Shown here: one piece after another, positions 49,146-60,935 of the stretch
Layout of the letters: every line of letters starts with the position of its first letter
How positions within the stretch are numbered: position 1 is the stretch's first letter
NCBI GenBank assembly: GCA_022606425.2
Contig: JAHDVF020001349.1
Span: forward strand, 248,001 to 312,000
Direction of reading: 5' to 3'
DNA: 64,000 nt
From: Lepidostoma basale
Lineage: Eukaryota; Arthropoda; Insecta; Trichoptera; Lepidostomatidae
Notes under the pieces: generated by a model
The model's input: the letters and a program-made list of their open reading frames with translations, nothing else
Databases searched by the model: none
What the model was told of the DNA's origin: nothing
Made by a program: the position numbers and the translations under genes

Positions 49146-49630
49146 TGACAATACTCCGAACGGAACATAATGTTCTGTTTTTTCACAATAAATGCCCAAT
49201 TTTTGATAAAAAGCGGCAAAAAATTTATGTGTCATCATTTGACTCCTTGGCATTCTACAATTTTTACACATTTCTTTCACTACTGTATTCAAAATGTAAA
49301 TGCTTTCAATATAGTAGGAAGATAAATTATACATTAAAATTCACTTGTCACAAGCAATTTTCACAGTACTGTAAATGGTAATTAATTTATTACTATCGTC
49401 CTGATGTAGAGTATAATATTTCACTATCATCCGTGCCATCTTATTCGTAGAGACTTAAGTTATTAATTAAGTGTGCATTGTTTACATTCCTGGCCTCTCC
49501 ACATCATATTTCTAATGTTCATGTGATAGTATCCTAGTTTATAACATTCTCTTTGGCAATAAATAATCATTTTGTTGGCAATACTAATCATAAAATTATT
49601 TAAAAACATGGTAATTTTTTTAGATGGTTT
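49146..49630. other. Intergenic sequence, nothing recognised
   Basis: AT-rich; no gene or classifiable repeat was seen. Confidence 0.4.
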
Positions 49631-49634
49631 ATTA

Positions 49635-49877
49635 TTTCGCACGCTTAATAGAACACTGGCTTAACTCAAAAAAGCAAGTTTCGCTCAATCTGACATGAGT
49701 GGGTGTTTTAACAAAAACAGTCGAAAAACACGTACGAATGGATAACGTTAACATTGTGAATGGATAGCGTTAACATTGTGAAAAATAGATGGATAGCGCT
49801 AACACAAGCCTCTGTCTAATGTTAACTCAATTATGACCTAAACCATAATCGGTCAGTTTACTATTAAGCGTGCGATT
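49635..49877. mobile_element. MITE with internal tandem repeat
   Basis: Inverted ends CGCACGCTTAATAG (49638-49651) and CTATTAAGCGTGCG (49861-49874). Inside, GAATGGATAACGTTAACATT and GAATGGATAGCGTTAACATT repeat in tandem, plus a third partial unit (49736-49803). Confidence 0.6.
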
Positions 49878-49907
49878 TATATGTGCTTCAAATCATATAA
49901 TTTTTAA

Positions 49908-50400
49908 CCCTTTCTGGTCCACAAACAAAATGTTCCATCAGGTCCACAATAGATTTACAGAATTACAGGGTAAAACAATACATCCAGGTTGTTTTTAATA
50001 TAACTATATTTATTTTTATTATTTTGAATGTATGGAATGCTCTAATTATTACATTTTATACACAAATTGTTCGAATTCACTGTTCACTTCCTTCATATAT
50101 TCTTCATCACTACTTTCAAACTCGTTGTCAACACGTTTTTTTGTAATTCTAGGCATGGAAGGGTTCGAATTTTTAGAATAATAATAAATATCGGTAAAAA
50201 TAATTATTAAGATGTTCGCACGCGCACAGGTCCTTTTGCGTCATTCTCAGGTAGAAAGTTACACATTACAATGTTTATAAAACAATTGAATCCTCGTCTC
50301 AGTAAATACGAGCGAAAAAAAATATGTTTGCTTGTATTTTGACACTAAACTGATGAAGAAGAAAAATGTCGAATGACATTCGACATAGAACCGGACAGGG
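49908..50400. mobile_element. piggyBac-like element 4
   Basis: Perfect TTAA at 49904-49907 and 50401-50404. Ends CCCTTTCTGGTCC and CCGGACAGGG are a partial inverted match. On the minus strand an ATG at 50156 opens 36 codons (PRITKKRVDNEFESSDEEYM then an acidic end). This would fit the acidic N-terminus of a piggyBac transposase, but that is inference. 493 bp, non-autonomous. Confidence 0.6.
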
Positions 50401-50518
50401 TTAACATCTTAACAACCTTTAATAAAAATATTAACTTATGCTTTAGTTACCATCTTGACACATTAGTTATCTATTGGTTTTCCATTATTTACTTTTTAAA
50501 ATAATTTTTAAATAACAG

Positions 50519-51008
50519 CCGTTCATAATGGAGTTCTGGTCCCAAGCGAAGCATGGATCCGGCAGAAGAAGAATGAAATCAGAATAAATGCGGTAGAGAT
50601 GAGGTCCCTAAGACGTATGTGTGGTAGAATGATATACGACAGAATCTCAAATACTGATATAAGAAAGGAATGTAGAGCGGAAGAAGGTATTATGAACAAA
50701 ATTATGAATGGATTGCTGCGATGGTTCGGACATATGGAACGCATGGATGGAGAAAGAATGGTTAAGAAAGTATACGTTAATGATGTAAATGTAGTACGGA
50801 GTCGAGGCAGACCGAGGAAAACATTGCATGACCAAATTAATAAAAATAAATTAGTTTGGTCATCTTAGAAGTCGGAGGAATCGACGTGCGTGTATCACTC
50901 GTTGTATGAATGTGGAGGAATCTAGAGAGGTATTTCAGGATAGAGTAGTGTGGCGGTTCATTCTCTTTGCCTACCCCTGGGGGGAAACAGCGTGATGGTT
51001 TGTTTGTT
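50519..51008 (+). mobile_element. LINE-B copy
   Basis: Open frame 50599-50868: RSLRRMCGRMIYDRISNTDI, GLLRWFGHMERMDGERMVKK, RGRPRKTLHDQINKNK; later codons are shifted. Tail GTGATGGTTTGTTTGTT. TTTAAATAA on both sides may be the target duplication. Confidence 0.7.
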
Positions 51009-51469
51009 TAAATAATTTTATATAATAAATATCGCCCATATTTTAAATCAATCAGGTATCTATTAGTGAAACACGTTTACAGTGTGTCTTATCCTACATA
51101 TTAATTTTCAAAACAACTATCTAATATTTAGCAGTTTTCTGACCATAGATTTTTAAGGCAGTACTTGTTTCATCATAAATATATATTTAATCCATAAATA
51201 TTTAATCCAGCCCCTTTATAATCATTTTAATTTTGTCTCGGAATGCCATTTGTATACAAGGTATACTATTTTCTTTTTAGATTTAAGATGTTTTACCCTA
51301 TTTTCATTTGTGTAGTTAATACATTAGCACTGTTGCTGATTGTCGATTTGAATAAATAATTTATGAAGCATTTAAAAAGATAGCATTAGTGATCAAAGGC
51401 TGGAAAGGGTTAACTTTTATTATTTAGGTTTATATATTCCTTTCTTATTTTAAATAATGTTCATCATAT

Positions 51470-51955
51470 AACAATATTATTTAATATTTCCTGAACAATG
51501 ATTCTCGGTACGAATAAAAACGTCTGTTTTTTTTTTAAGATTTATTATATTTTATTTTATCAGATGACATGTCTCGTCTTACGTATGTAAAGGTCGACGA
51601 CCTTCGTGGCCGAGTGGTAAGTGCATCGACTGCCACCCCGAAGGTTCCGGGTTCGATTCCCGGCGAGGGCAATGTGATTGTCACTCTGTCTTTTTGGTCT
51701 GGTGTAGAATTCACGTGACAATAAAATGGCGATAGATTAGCTACCTATCACATGTCACTAGAATCACAGTGATAGCTATAATACCCTTTACATCGATTTG
51801 GCACATGCTGTCATGATTAAAGAGCGATTCAAAAAAATAAAATAGTATTATGATTATCAAATGTTTGATAATGCTTTAGCAAGGAGAAACGTGTCATTTC
51901 CATAAAATAAAATATTTTTTTTAGACAACAGATGTTTTCATTTGTATTAATAAAA
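51470..51955. repeat. Fam2 copy split by a SINE
   Basis: Left part TTCCTGAACAATGATTC to GACATGTCTCG; right part TTTGATAATGCTTTAGCAAG, GAGAAACGTGTCATTTCC. The SINE occupies 51596-51835. Confidence 0.6.
51596..51835 (+). mobile_element. tRNA-derived SINE, full-length
   Basis: Box A TGGCCGAGTGG at 51607-51617 and box B GGTTCGATTCC at 51650-51660, with spacing as in a tRNA gene. The body follows (GTCTGGTGTAGAATTCACGT, GTGACAATAAAATGGCG) and a short A-rich end (GATTCAAAAAAATAAA). Not a functional tRNA: the arms after box B do not close. Best copy in the window. Confidence 0.8.
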
Positions 51956-52029
51956 ATGATTAGACTCACCCTTTTAAAACATAGTTGTAAACGTTTAATT
52001 TAGCTTTCATTGATTATACTTTTGTAAAA

Positions 52030-53380
52030 ACCACTTTATTCGTTCGTAAATATTAACAGGTTTCGCTTCTGCCGGAACTTAGTCAGAACAGAATATACTA
52101 TAGACCAGAGGTTCCCAATCTTTTTCGGTTTACGGCTCCCTTAAAACATCAGATTTTCCCATGGCTCCCTTAATACATCAGATTTTGGAAAACTTACCTT
52201 TTTAAAAGCGATTACTCATTTAACAGCGAAAAATTAAAAACGGATACTATTTTCCTTGGGATAATATAAAATATCTAATTTCAACTGTGTCGGTAATATC
52301 CATATTGAGACTGGACAACCACCATGATCATGGTTGCAGCGGTTGGTCGTGGTGCAAATGCATTCAATAAGGGTTCGACACGCAGTTGAAGTGCACTTTA
52401 ACCGTCGCGTTGCCATGTGGTCAATTGAGTTTCCACTGCCAATTTAAAGTTGATTTTCTTAAAACCTATGGACCCTAATATTATAAAAAAAATTGTAATC
52501 CTCCATTGAAGTGTTCTCAATATTTCGTAAAAAAAAAAAAGCAAAAAATTACTTCCTTCATCCCAAAAAAAATATTTTCTAAGACTGCCCTCACCTTCAT
52601 TCGTGTTAAGGTAGAATTTGTTTTGCTAATATTTACAACTTTATCAAAAGTGACAAATACTTATTCGCTGTTTTGAACGTATTATAAATTATATCTTTGG
52701 CCTTTTCAATAGGTACGTAATAATATCGACTGTAGATGGAAACGCAGCACGCAATTTAATAATATCAGAACTGTGAAAATATTAACACTTTACCAAAAGG
52801 GACAAATATTAATACGTACTCGTTGTCTTGAACGTACTATACATTTTGCCTAGGTGCCTTTATCATATGTAAAATCTCGTAAGTCTCGCCCCGCCGGCCG
52901 CGGCGCGTAGACAAGTTTATACTTGGGTGTCCAGTTGCTCGTATGCTGTGACGCATTCCATATCAGAAATCGCATGGTTCCAGAAAAAAATTAATAATGA
53001 TATGTTTTTCAAATAATCCATGTATGTTATAGATATCGATCTATTCCTAATGAAATTCCCTACAAGATGACATAAATTAAATTTTGATTCATCGAGTCAT
53101 ATGCTTGATATTTAGATAAAGTTAGCGGTAAACTGAATTTACCACATGGGAGCGAGCGTTTTGTTTTGAACACGGTACGTTAAGGGTTAATGTGGTTAGG
53201 TTAGTAAAAATTCGAGAATTTGGAATTCCAACAAATTTGCCGAATTGTTTAATTACTTATGACCACACCACAGCTCCCCAGGAAGCCGCGGCTCACACTT
53301 TGGGAATCACTGCTATAAAGAGTATATTCTGTTTCCCCGATGAAGTGGTTTATATGCAAATTTAACAAGTGTATTATTAT
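52030..53380. repeat. Fam7 small repeat split by hAT element 4
   Basis: 52030-52105 reads ACAGGTTTCGCTTCTGCCGG, AACTTAGTCAGAACAGAATA; 53313-53380 continues with AGTATATTCTGTTTCC, GATGAAGTGGTTTAT. Reversed, the left part gives GCGAAACCTGTT, the same layout as the other hammerhead-like families. Confidence 0.45.
52106..53312. mobile_element. hAT-like element 4, 1207 bp
   Basis: Starts CAGAGGTTCCCAATCTTTTT and ends CACACTTTGGGAATCACTG. Flanked by 8-bp repeats CTATAGAC (52098-52105) and CTATAAAG (53313-53320), 6 of 8 identical. Inside, a roughly 80-base segment occurs twice (about 52626-52706 and 52780-52862). No transposase was recognised. Confidence 0.7.
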
Positions 53381-54904
53381 AATATTATTTGATTAGTAGT
53401 TTTGCCCTATTTTGAATAAGATTTGGATCTTAATTGGTGTAAATTAGAATGTATCTCTATATCGTCCTTGTACTGTGATTCTCTGGTTCACCCTTTATCT
53501 TTATACAGACCACGCGGAAGGCAGAGAGATAAACAACAGTTTTGTTTAAAACGCATGTTCAAAGTTTGATAAGAGCAGGGTTACCGAATGATCCGTCAAT
53601 CACTTCTTCCGAGCCTTATTATCGTGTTCAAAGTCTTGTGTATACTTGGGTTAGTCGTGTTAGTGGATGGTTAGGTTAGATCAGCGGTTGGAGCCTGTTT
53701 AGAATGGACGATGAATACGGATTGGTCTTTCGGTGTTTAGAGCTAGGATTTTTTATGAACTGGTTATTTCCAGTTCCATATTTGTCAATGTGATCATCAG
53801 ACATTCAATTATGAATACCGGTGTTATGTATTAGTATTACGAATAATTCTGATTAGATTTTAAAAATATCAGATAATTTTTTTTTTTAGAAAACGAACCA
53901 AATCTTGCAAATGGCTTTCTTTTGTTAAATGCCATATTTAATTTTTTATAGTGTAGCAATACTTATCTGCATAAATTTGATTAATTAAAAAATATATGTA
54001 GGTATAACAGTTTCTGAAGGTTTTAATATTTTACCTCCAAAGCAAATGCTATTATTTTTTTTATCATTTATTTATTATTATTTTTAACTAATAATTATTA
54101 AATTTCAGTGCATTTTTAACAAAGCGACTGAAATTATAGATCTGATTTTGATAAATGAAAATAAAATATCCGTAAAAATAAATCGTAATGATAGTATGTA
54201 GCAATAATTTTATATTTACTTTTAGAATTTATTCATTTTTTACAATTTATCACCATTTAGTTTTTTTATTTTTATTTATTTAGTCTTGGAAATTATTATT
54301 ATTTTTTATTTAGGCCTTATTCTTTAAGTAATAGAAAAAATAATATTATTTTCCATATAAACATTAATACAAAAATTGGGTTCTTTTTTTTTATCTTAAG
54401 ACAAATTATTTTGTTGTTTCTTTTATTTCTAGCAATGTATATTTATTGATAATACATCTAAACCTCTTTTTATACTCAGATTTACATATAATTCTTGGTT
54501 ACAATCCTGAGGATTGTTCTGCAACAAGCCTTACTCGTTCACTCCTCAGTCCTGTCTTTTTATCTCTGCGTAGCTGCCTGTGTCTCTTGGGTGGCGTCTG
54601 CAGTTTCTGCCCTCAACCATTCCCTCCGCGATGGTAATAAGCAGGTCCGGATGTCCGATGCTATGGCCTATCCAGTTTGCTCTTTGCCATTTCTGTTATG
54701 TTCTGACCAATAAATCCACATCATGCGTCTGTAAAACCACATTTCAAGAGCAGTTAGATATCTGCACTCAATGAAATAAGGAAATTGATTCTAAATTGAT
54801 ATAAGAATCAGACAATGAAAGAAAAAACATTAAACTTTGGAAAGAAGCTATTACTTGGTGGTTTGACATATTTAAAATTAGAATTAAATACTTTTAAAAT
54901 GTTG
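53381..54904. other. Intergenic sequence, nothing recognised
   Basis: AT-rich with short frames only (for example 54446-54637, 54495-54713). No family was recognised. Confidence 0.4.
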
Positions 54905-55075
54905 TATAAAACCACTTTATTTTGAGTCAGGAGCGCCAACCGGTTTAACTTTGTAACGAGTTTCATCAGGGCTATACACAAACTGTTTGTGTATAGCCCT
55001 GGCGAAGCTCGTTACAGAGTGAAACTGGTTGGCGCTCCTGACTCAAAATAAAGTGGTTTTAAAAGTGTTTAATTC
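54905..55075. repeat. Fam6 palindrome with hammerhead-like core
   Basis: Arms AAAACCACTTTATTTTGAGT through CTATACACAAAC and GTTTGTGTATAG through ACTCAAAATAAAGTGGTTTT. Combining the arms, the core reads CTGATGA, a stem AACTC/GAGTT-like, then GAAACCGGTT or its one-base variants. Confidence 0.75.
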
Positions 55076-56284
55076 TAATTTAAAAAAACATAAATTTCAT
55101 ATTTTGGATGTTCTATGGCATAATAAATAGATGATGCATTATCATGATTCAGTTTATTTTTTTAATTCAAGACCTTTGTCATTCATGACTTTTGGCACAG
55201 AATATTCTTCAAACCACTAAAAATATGGTCACCCAAGGTCTTTTTTTTCTTTTTAGATGGGAGTTGCTTTATTTTTGACCTTGCTTATAATGGGTCACCC
55301 AAGGGTAGGAAGAGGTCACCCATGTTGGATTTGTTGAGATTCGATGAACTACAATTTTTTTTAAATTAAACCCATAGTTGGAAGTGGTCTTAGTGATGGA
55401 TTGTAAGCAGCAGCTCTCATCACCAAAATACCCTGATTTTTCTTGAGATTGCAGACTTTTTACTAAGTTAGTAGAATGATAATTGAATTTATTGATAAAA
55501 TTTGAGAGATGAGGAGGTTTAGGTGTATATATTGTTTTACTAATATAAATTTGCTGATAAAACTATCAGTAAAGAATGGAACCGTAGTTTAACATATTTA
55601 TTAGACATCGATCTATCTCTTATATCCATTAAGTTAATATTCCTTTATTGGGTTTAGTGAAAGTGTGTGGTAAAATGTGTTTGAATAGTATTCTAGTGTG
55701 TACTATAATTTTCTAGTCTCATTTTACAACGTAGTCAATTTTACTCTGTTTTAGGAAATAATTATGTTATAAACGAAAACAAGGAGTGTCATTCCATTGA
55801 ATAATAATTCTAAGAAAATCACAAGCATTTTACCATATGCCTGCATCCTTGCACGTATTTTATTTATCGACAATAAGAACCATTTTAAATCAACGTTAAA
55901 ATTGAAATTATTAGCGTCCAAGAAGAGCCATTCAATTTGAATATTTTTCTATTGCATTTGTAGCTTCGGCAAATGTTTACACTCGGCCACGAAGCTCGTT
56001 GGAATCAACATTAAAAATAAAGCACTTTGAAAGATAGCGTTGCCATATAACTTAATCAATCAAATTGTATACAAATAAATTTAAAAGGATTCAAAGTTAT
56101 TTATTATAAAATGCGTATTGTGTAATTTTGCTTTTCCGGTAGAAAAAATCAAGGATTTTTGACATTGCGTGTTCAATCAAATGTATTCTGAAATCCTCAA
56201 TAAAAATATTATTCAAAATGCTGTTTTATTTCATTTACATGTAATACATTCATTTCCCAAATGAAAAATAAACTAACTAACTAA
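55076..56284. other. Intergenic sequence, nothing recognised
   Basis: No gene or classifiable repeat was seen, apart from AACTAACTAACTAAC next to the following LINE remnant. Confidence 0.4.
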
Positions 56285-56580
56285 CTGGCAGAAGTAGGAT
56301 GAATGCCGTAGAAATGAGATCACTGCTTAAGATGTATGTGAAAATGATGTATGATGGAATACTGTATGAGGAAATAAGGAAGAAATCTAAGGCAGATGAT
56401 TGTCTTAAGTAAAATTGAAAAAGGATCACTTAGATGATTTGTTTATATGGAATGAAAGGATAAGAGAAGTAAAAAAGTTGTATACGAGCAGTGTTAATGG
56501 AGAAAAAGGCCAAGAAAAATTTGGCATGACCAAATTAATCAAGTACTAAAAGGCAACTACAAAGATAAGACCAAAATGTT
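56285..56580 (+). mobile_element. LINE-C remnant
   Basis: TAGGATGAATGCCGTAGAAA, TGAGATCACTGCTTAAGATG, CATGACCAAATTAATCAAGT; no open frame. Confidence 0.45.
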
Positions 56581-56679
56581 GTTCACTATATCTACACAGT
56601 GTTGTTTTATGTTCAGCATATCCGCACAGTGTTATTTTATGTTCAACATATCGACACCGTGTTATTTTATGCTCCTTCG

Positions 56680-56905
56680 TTAGTTAATTAATACAAATGA
56701 AAATGTCAGTTTTCTATATTACATTTTATGGGAATGCCATGTTTCAAAGGCATTATCAAATGTAAAAAAAACATTTGATAATACTTAAGGGCGAAACATG
56801 TCATTCCCATAAAATATAATAAAACTTCTAGAAAACTGACATTTTCATTTGTATTAATTATTTAATATGGAGTTTTACATCACTGTTCAAGAAACAATAA
56901 ATATC
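56680..56905. repeat. Fam2 palindrome, best copy
   Basis: Arms meet at CATTATCAAATG / CATTTGATAAT. The right arm reads GGGCGAAACATGTCATTCCC, ATAAAATATAATAAAACTTC, then TTAATATGGAGTTTTACATC. Confidence 0.7.
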
Positions 56906-56949
56906 CTTCGTTAGTATATGAGCAGTCTCTTCAATCGCCCTATGCATAT

Positions 56950-57250
56950 GAAACATATGTGATATGCACACTTTGACTTTACCATTCTGTGCTATCCCCA
57001 TATCACGTACGTACTTGAGAAAAAATAATACACATATCATAAATATACAACTCGTTGGGGATACGCACGTGTCCCAACAACATTTAATTACAAGTCTTCA
57101 CAAGTATGATATTTCTTCAAGGGCAGGTCAAACGTGTGGTCCAGTCGTGATGTTTCATATATTTTTAAAAATATTAATAAACAATTTAATTAATAAAAAG
57201 TTGGGTTTTTTTTGCAAATTTTTCTCCTTGGGGGTAATTAGGGTCATGGT
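56950..57250. repeat. FB1 partial copy
   Basis: CACTTTGACTTTACCATTCT, GTACGTACTTGAGAAAAA, GGGCAGGTCAAACGTGTGGT match the right half of 39876-40433 with divergence. It ends about 100 bases from the METTL2 stop codon. Confidence 0.6.
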
Positions 57251-57299
57251 TTTTTAGGTATATAGGTAAATATGATACTAGCACACTGGATAACTCGAG

Positions 57300-57350
57300 G
57301 GTTTTATTTTTTTATAAATGAATAAAATTTTAAAATAAGATTTATTATAA
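57300..57350 (-). terminator. METTL2 candidate poly(A) signals
   Basis: AATAAA on the minus strand at 57346-57341, only a few bases after the stop, and further A-rich AATAAA-like words to about 57304. The first would give a very short 3' UTR, so a later site is more plausible. Confidence 0.35.
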
Positions 57351-58155
57351 TCATAAAGGTTTTCTGTACTTTGCTTGAATCCAAACTCTGTACATCGTCA
57401 ATTTCTTTCCTCTGTTAACTTGTAGCCTTCTATCAATGAGGTTCTGTTCTTCTACAAAACCATTAGAAGTGAACATGTTAGTAATCTCTTCCTGTGTGAA
57501 GAAATAGACTCTAGTGGCATCGCCGCGTGCGTAGAAATTCTCTCCCAAACAGCGCCCGCGTTTCAAACGCAACTGTGCTAAATCATAGCGACCATAATCA
57601 CGCAGCAAGACCAGACCACCTTTACGCAGATACTTGTGCGCGCGTTGAATTACACCGTGCATTTTTTTAGGATCAATTGCAGACAGAACAAATATAAGCA
57701 CGATTATATCTATTGATTCTTCTTCAAATGGCACGGTCCATTCTTCTGCTGTGGCATCTAAAACGAAAGCGTGGCATCGTTCTGTTTCGTATAATTCATT
57801 TTCCTTTAAAATCGAAATAGCAACGGGAGAAAAGTCACAACAGTAAATAAATAAATTAGGATCTTTGCTGTACTGAAGTATAGGAAATATTGTATTTCCA
57901 ACACCACAACCGATTTCAAGTATATTTCTTTTGGTAGCCGGTTTCAAATTCAAAATTTCTGTATCAACATCAGATGATTTCTCAACAGATTCTTGCGATG
58001 ATTCATTATTGTCATTTATGCTGATTAACTCTGTTTCGTTGGCAATTTCTGACAAGTTACAAGCACTGTTAGGATAGACTCTTTCTGGAGCACCGGTATA
58101 GTCTGGGGCCAGTTCAGGAAATTCAGTGAATAACCAATGTCTGTCCTTGAAGAAC
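57351..58155 (-). CDS. METTL2: METTL2 exon 3 (methyltransferase domain)
   Basis: Acceptor TCGTTTTAG, stop TGA at 57353-57351. Holds the whole Rossmann-fold domain with motif I. The open frame continues upstream of the splice site to 58229, but that part ([14 protein letters not shown]) is intron. Confidence 0.95.
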
Positions 58156-59956
58156 CTAAAACGATACAAATATAATTTTATAATAAAATTGGTTTTACAA
58201 AAAAATACATAATTGTTGATATCTGGCAAGACACCGCTTGACCGAATAAGGAATGAAGCCTAAGGAGAAGACATTGGGTTGTATCCAATGAATGACAGAA
58301 TGTATCCATCTAGACTCCCTCACATTGTGTTGCACGGCCAACCTTTAGGCAGATGACCCCCAGGCAGACCACCAAAAAGATGGATCGGCAGCTGGGAATC
58401 GACCTCGCAGGAGGCCAATCTATCTCGAGAAACAGGGCACAAGGCCTTGATTAAGAAGAAGAAAAGTTGATTTAAACAGAGTAAAGAGATCCATTGTTTC
58501 TTAAACAGTGATCTAAAACTCCGTATTAAATAATTAATATAAATAAAAACATCTCGCCTGTCTCAGTCATTTATAGTTGTTTTTTACTTAAAAAATATTA
58601 TATTTGATACTGCCTTAGACAGGCGAAACATGTCATTTATAAAATATAATAAAACTTCTAGAAAACAGATGTTTTCATTCGTATTAATTATAAAGTGGTA
58701 ACGGTGGATACGTGGAACATAAATTAAATAGACAATATGTGCACCATCTAAAAAGAACATTTTGTGTTAAATTATTTCTTTTTGTTATTTTATTTTATAT
58801 CATTGTATTTTATATTATTTGTTTTACATTTATTTTGAGGGTGTTGGAAGATCGAAGTGTGCGCGGGAGATGCTTATTGGTGGCGATGAGGTTCGCAACC
58901 CATCACACCGCGTCTCCCGCGGGGCGAAAAGAGATGGATGGAGTGCCGCATCAGTAAAAGTGTGACAGTTCATTCTTTCTGCCTACCCCTTCGGAGAGAC
59001 GGCGTGATGGATAGTTAGTTAGTTAGTTAAATTACGAAATGTCAAATACTCGGCCGCACACTTCGCCTGCCCCTTGTAAAACTATCATATTTATGAAGAC
59101 CTGTACTCAAGTGTTGTTGGCATACGCCCCTAACAGTTTGTACATTTTAGGTACATTACTTTTTCTCAAGCGCGTACGTGATACGGGATAGCGCAGAATG
59201 GTACAGTCAAAGTGAACGTATCACGTACGTTCAAATACGTAGGGTGGTTAAAAAAACACATTTGATTATGCTTTAGACAGGGGAAACGTGTCATTAACTT
59301 CCAGAAAACAGACTTTTTCATTCGTATTTATTATAAAATAAAGAGAATTGAACAATACTTTTTTCGATACGTTTAGGCCACCCATATTACCTGTTAGTGT
59401 GTATGTTGTAGAATTTGTCCCAGTGCTTGTCTGCGCATTCATCAAACTTGTTGATTTGCTCTTCAGAAAATATAATTTCGGAATTACCCTGCACCTTCAA
59501 GCGCGCTTCTTCTTCTAGTTCTGGCCCCCATTCAACGTTATCCCTTAACAAAAAGTGACATTGTGGAAGATAAATTACAATTTAACCACATAGTTTTCAA
59601 TATTACTTTTATTTTATTGATTAGAAGATAGTAAATAATGTAAAATGATACCATATTGTAAATTTCAACTTATAAATATTTCCGACAAATTTCTTTCGAT
59701 TTATTTCAGTAAAATATTTGTACCAGTCTAAAATAAACACTGATAAAAATCGACCAACTTGATCTTAGTTTTGCAATATTCACACGAAATAATATGGTAC
59801 AAATAATTGAAAACGATTCGTATTAATACATGAAATAAAACATAAATACTATGAATGTCAATACCATGCACTGTGCTGAAACACATCGGCCCCGTCCACA
59901 AATATTCTGTTACCAAACTGAGGTCTTTTAGCATCTTTATCAGTCCCTTCTTCCAT
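57351..59956 (-). CDS. METTL2: METTL2-type tRNA 3-methylcytidine methyltransferase, 3 exons
   Basis: SAM-dependent methyltransferase of the METTL2/Trm140 family, which makes m3C at position 32 of certain tRNAs (family knowledge; in mammals Thr and Arg tRNAs). CDS on the minus strand: 59956-59865, 59543-59391, 58155-57351; 1050 bases, 349 residues, phases 2 and 2, all GT-AG. Seen: [20 protein letters not shown] at the N-terminus, DKHWDKFY, then [17 protein letters not shown] (83-99), SAM motif [12 protein letters not shown] (160-170), [62 protein letters not shown] and [20 protein letters not shown]. The variable loop before motif I is Ser/Glu/Asn-rich. It is close to the usual length (human METTL2A 378) and no break was seen. 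Intron 2 has been colonised by LINE, Fam2 and FB1 repeats. Confidence 0.95.
58268..58465 (+). mobile_element. LINE-E 3' end in METTL2 intron 2
   Basis: ACTCCCTCACATTGTGTTGC, CAGACCACCAAAAAGATGGA, TCGGCAGCTGGGAATCGACC and an AAGAAGAAGAAAAG tail. Same tail type as 47333 and 38737. Confidence 0.55.
58490..58695. repeat. Fam2 palindrome, in METTL2 intron 2
   Basis: TTTGATACTGCCTTAGACAG, GCGAAACATGTCATTTATAA, with ACTTCTAGAAAACAGATG. The left arm begins with ATTGTTTCTTAAACAGTGAT. Confidence 0.6.
58840..59033 (+). mobile_element. SINE-like element with LINE-A 3' end, second copy
   Basis: GGCGATGAGGTTCGCAACCC, ATCACACCGCGTCTCCCGCG, then from AAAGTGTGACAGTTCATTCT onward the LINE-A terminus with GTTAGTTAGTTAGTTA. 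Same junction as 1472-1630. Confidence 0.6.
59034..59240. repeat. FB1 partial copy, in METTL2 intron 2
   Basis: CTCGGCCGCACACTTCGCCT, GCCCCTTGTAAAACTATCAT, ACATTTTAGGTACATTACTT; matches the left arm of 39876-40433. It starts directly after the GTTA tail of the preceding element. Confidence 0.7.
59248..59335. repeat. Fam2 fragment
   Basis: TTTGATTATGCTTTAGACAG, GGGAAACGTGTCATTAACTT, CTTTTTCATTCGTATTTATT. Ends about 55 bases from METTL2 exon 2. Confidence 0.5.
59391..59543 (-). CDS. METTL2: METTL2 exon 2
   Basis: Acceptor TTTTTGTTAAG, donor GTAATA. Encodes [17 protein letters not shown], then [20 protein letters not shown]. The Trp31 codon is split across the upstream junction (TG + G). Confidence 0.93.
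59865..59956 (-). CDS. METTL2: METTL2 exon 1
   Basis: ATG at 59956, 30 codons plus two bases of Trp31, donor GTATTG. It encodes the conserved KRPQFGNR...VFQHSAW start. No upstream in-frame ATG fits the family better. Confidence 0.92.
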
Positions 59957-60200
59957 TATGAAGGTAATATTTTGGGATGTCTGTCAAACTCACGCCTGTT
60001 TAGGTTAGAAAACTTGACAGCGCATAAACAATATATACCATAGAAAATGTACGGATCAAAATCATAGACAAATGGAGATTTCTAAATGGAAAGTGGCGCT
60101 CGTGACGCCATTTTGACCCCTACTCCAAATGAAGAAAGGCAGACCAATCACAATAACCCTGGCTAAAGCTACAGTTATGATTGGCTCAACGCGCCAACAA
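59957..60200 (-). promoter_or_regulatory. Probable METTL2 promoter
   Basis: Upstream of the METTL2 start codon. Contains CGCCATTTT at 60106-60114 (minus strand AAAATGGCG, the YY1-type word common near housekeeping starts). It also has two CCAAT boxes in opposite orientation (60144-60148 plus; 60184-60180 minus). No TATA box was seen. Function is inferred from position and motifs. Confidence 0.5.
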
Positions 60201-60499
60201 TATTTGTATATATTTTTTATTCAAATTACATTCCAAAATCGAATTTGCCCATTTTTTTACGCAATTGATTTCCTCGATTTTGAATTAACTCACTATAAAC
60301 ATATTCTTTCATAATTTATTTTGATCTTCTTGAATTTGTTCATAGTGCTTTAGTTCGTCCTAAGTTATTTTCTTCCACAAGAGTTTTACATTATTTTACC
60401 TAATATTCGTCCAACATATTTAACATAACCAGTTACTACAAGTTTATAATAATAATTATCATAATAGTTGTGATAATAATAATAATAAATAAATATTTT

Positions 60500-60730
60500 A
60501 TAATAAATGTTTTGTTTTATTCCACTTGATTTTTAGATTTGACCGGTTTCGGCAACTCGCTTCTATCTCCTGGTCAAGATGGCAGCGAGCTGCCTAAACC
60601 ATTCGAAGTTTAAAATCAATTTGAATAAAAGCAAATGCATATTATAATGGATTTTTTAAATTAATTTTATATTTATTTTCATTACCTGCTTACAATGAAA
60701 TTCGGCCAAGAAATTTCAAATTATAATTTG
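60500..60730. repeat. Fam5 repeat, diverged
   Basis: GACCGGTTTCGGCAACTCGC, AAGATGGCAGCGAGCTGCCT, AAACCATTCGAAG; two facing half-copies. Confidence 0.5.
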
Positions 60731-60792
60731 ATACGTGTTTATTATAAAACATTGATCCCAGAACGGATTAATAAAAATAATTCATTAAAGAC

Positions 60793-60935
60793 TTGAATCT
60801 TCTGGCTAACAGAGATTTAGCTCATGTGGCTATTCCTCTTACGTCTGATGGGTACATTGTTGGAAGGAGATTTGGTGGGTTGTTAGTTTATGCGGGGGCA
60901 TGATTTGTGTGGCCCGGAGTGTTTCTCTGAAGAAG
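60793..60935 (-). repeat. R1 copy, minus
   Basis: CTTGAATCTTCTGGCTAACA, ATTCCTCTTACGTCTGATGG, TGTGTGGCCCGGAGTGTTTC; matches the end of 63293-63942 in reverse. Confidence 0.6.

Noticed and set aside
51596..51670. Functional tRNA gene
   Set aside because: Box A and box B are present, but the acceptor and T arms do not close properly and the sequence continues into a repeated SINE body shared with 24745-24978.
58156..58229. Upstream extension of the METTL2 last-exon frame to 58229
   Set aside because: The segment is AT-rich, ends at a good acceptor (TCGTTTTAG), and two upstream exons with family-conserved sequence splice in phase at 58155.
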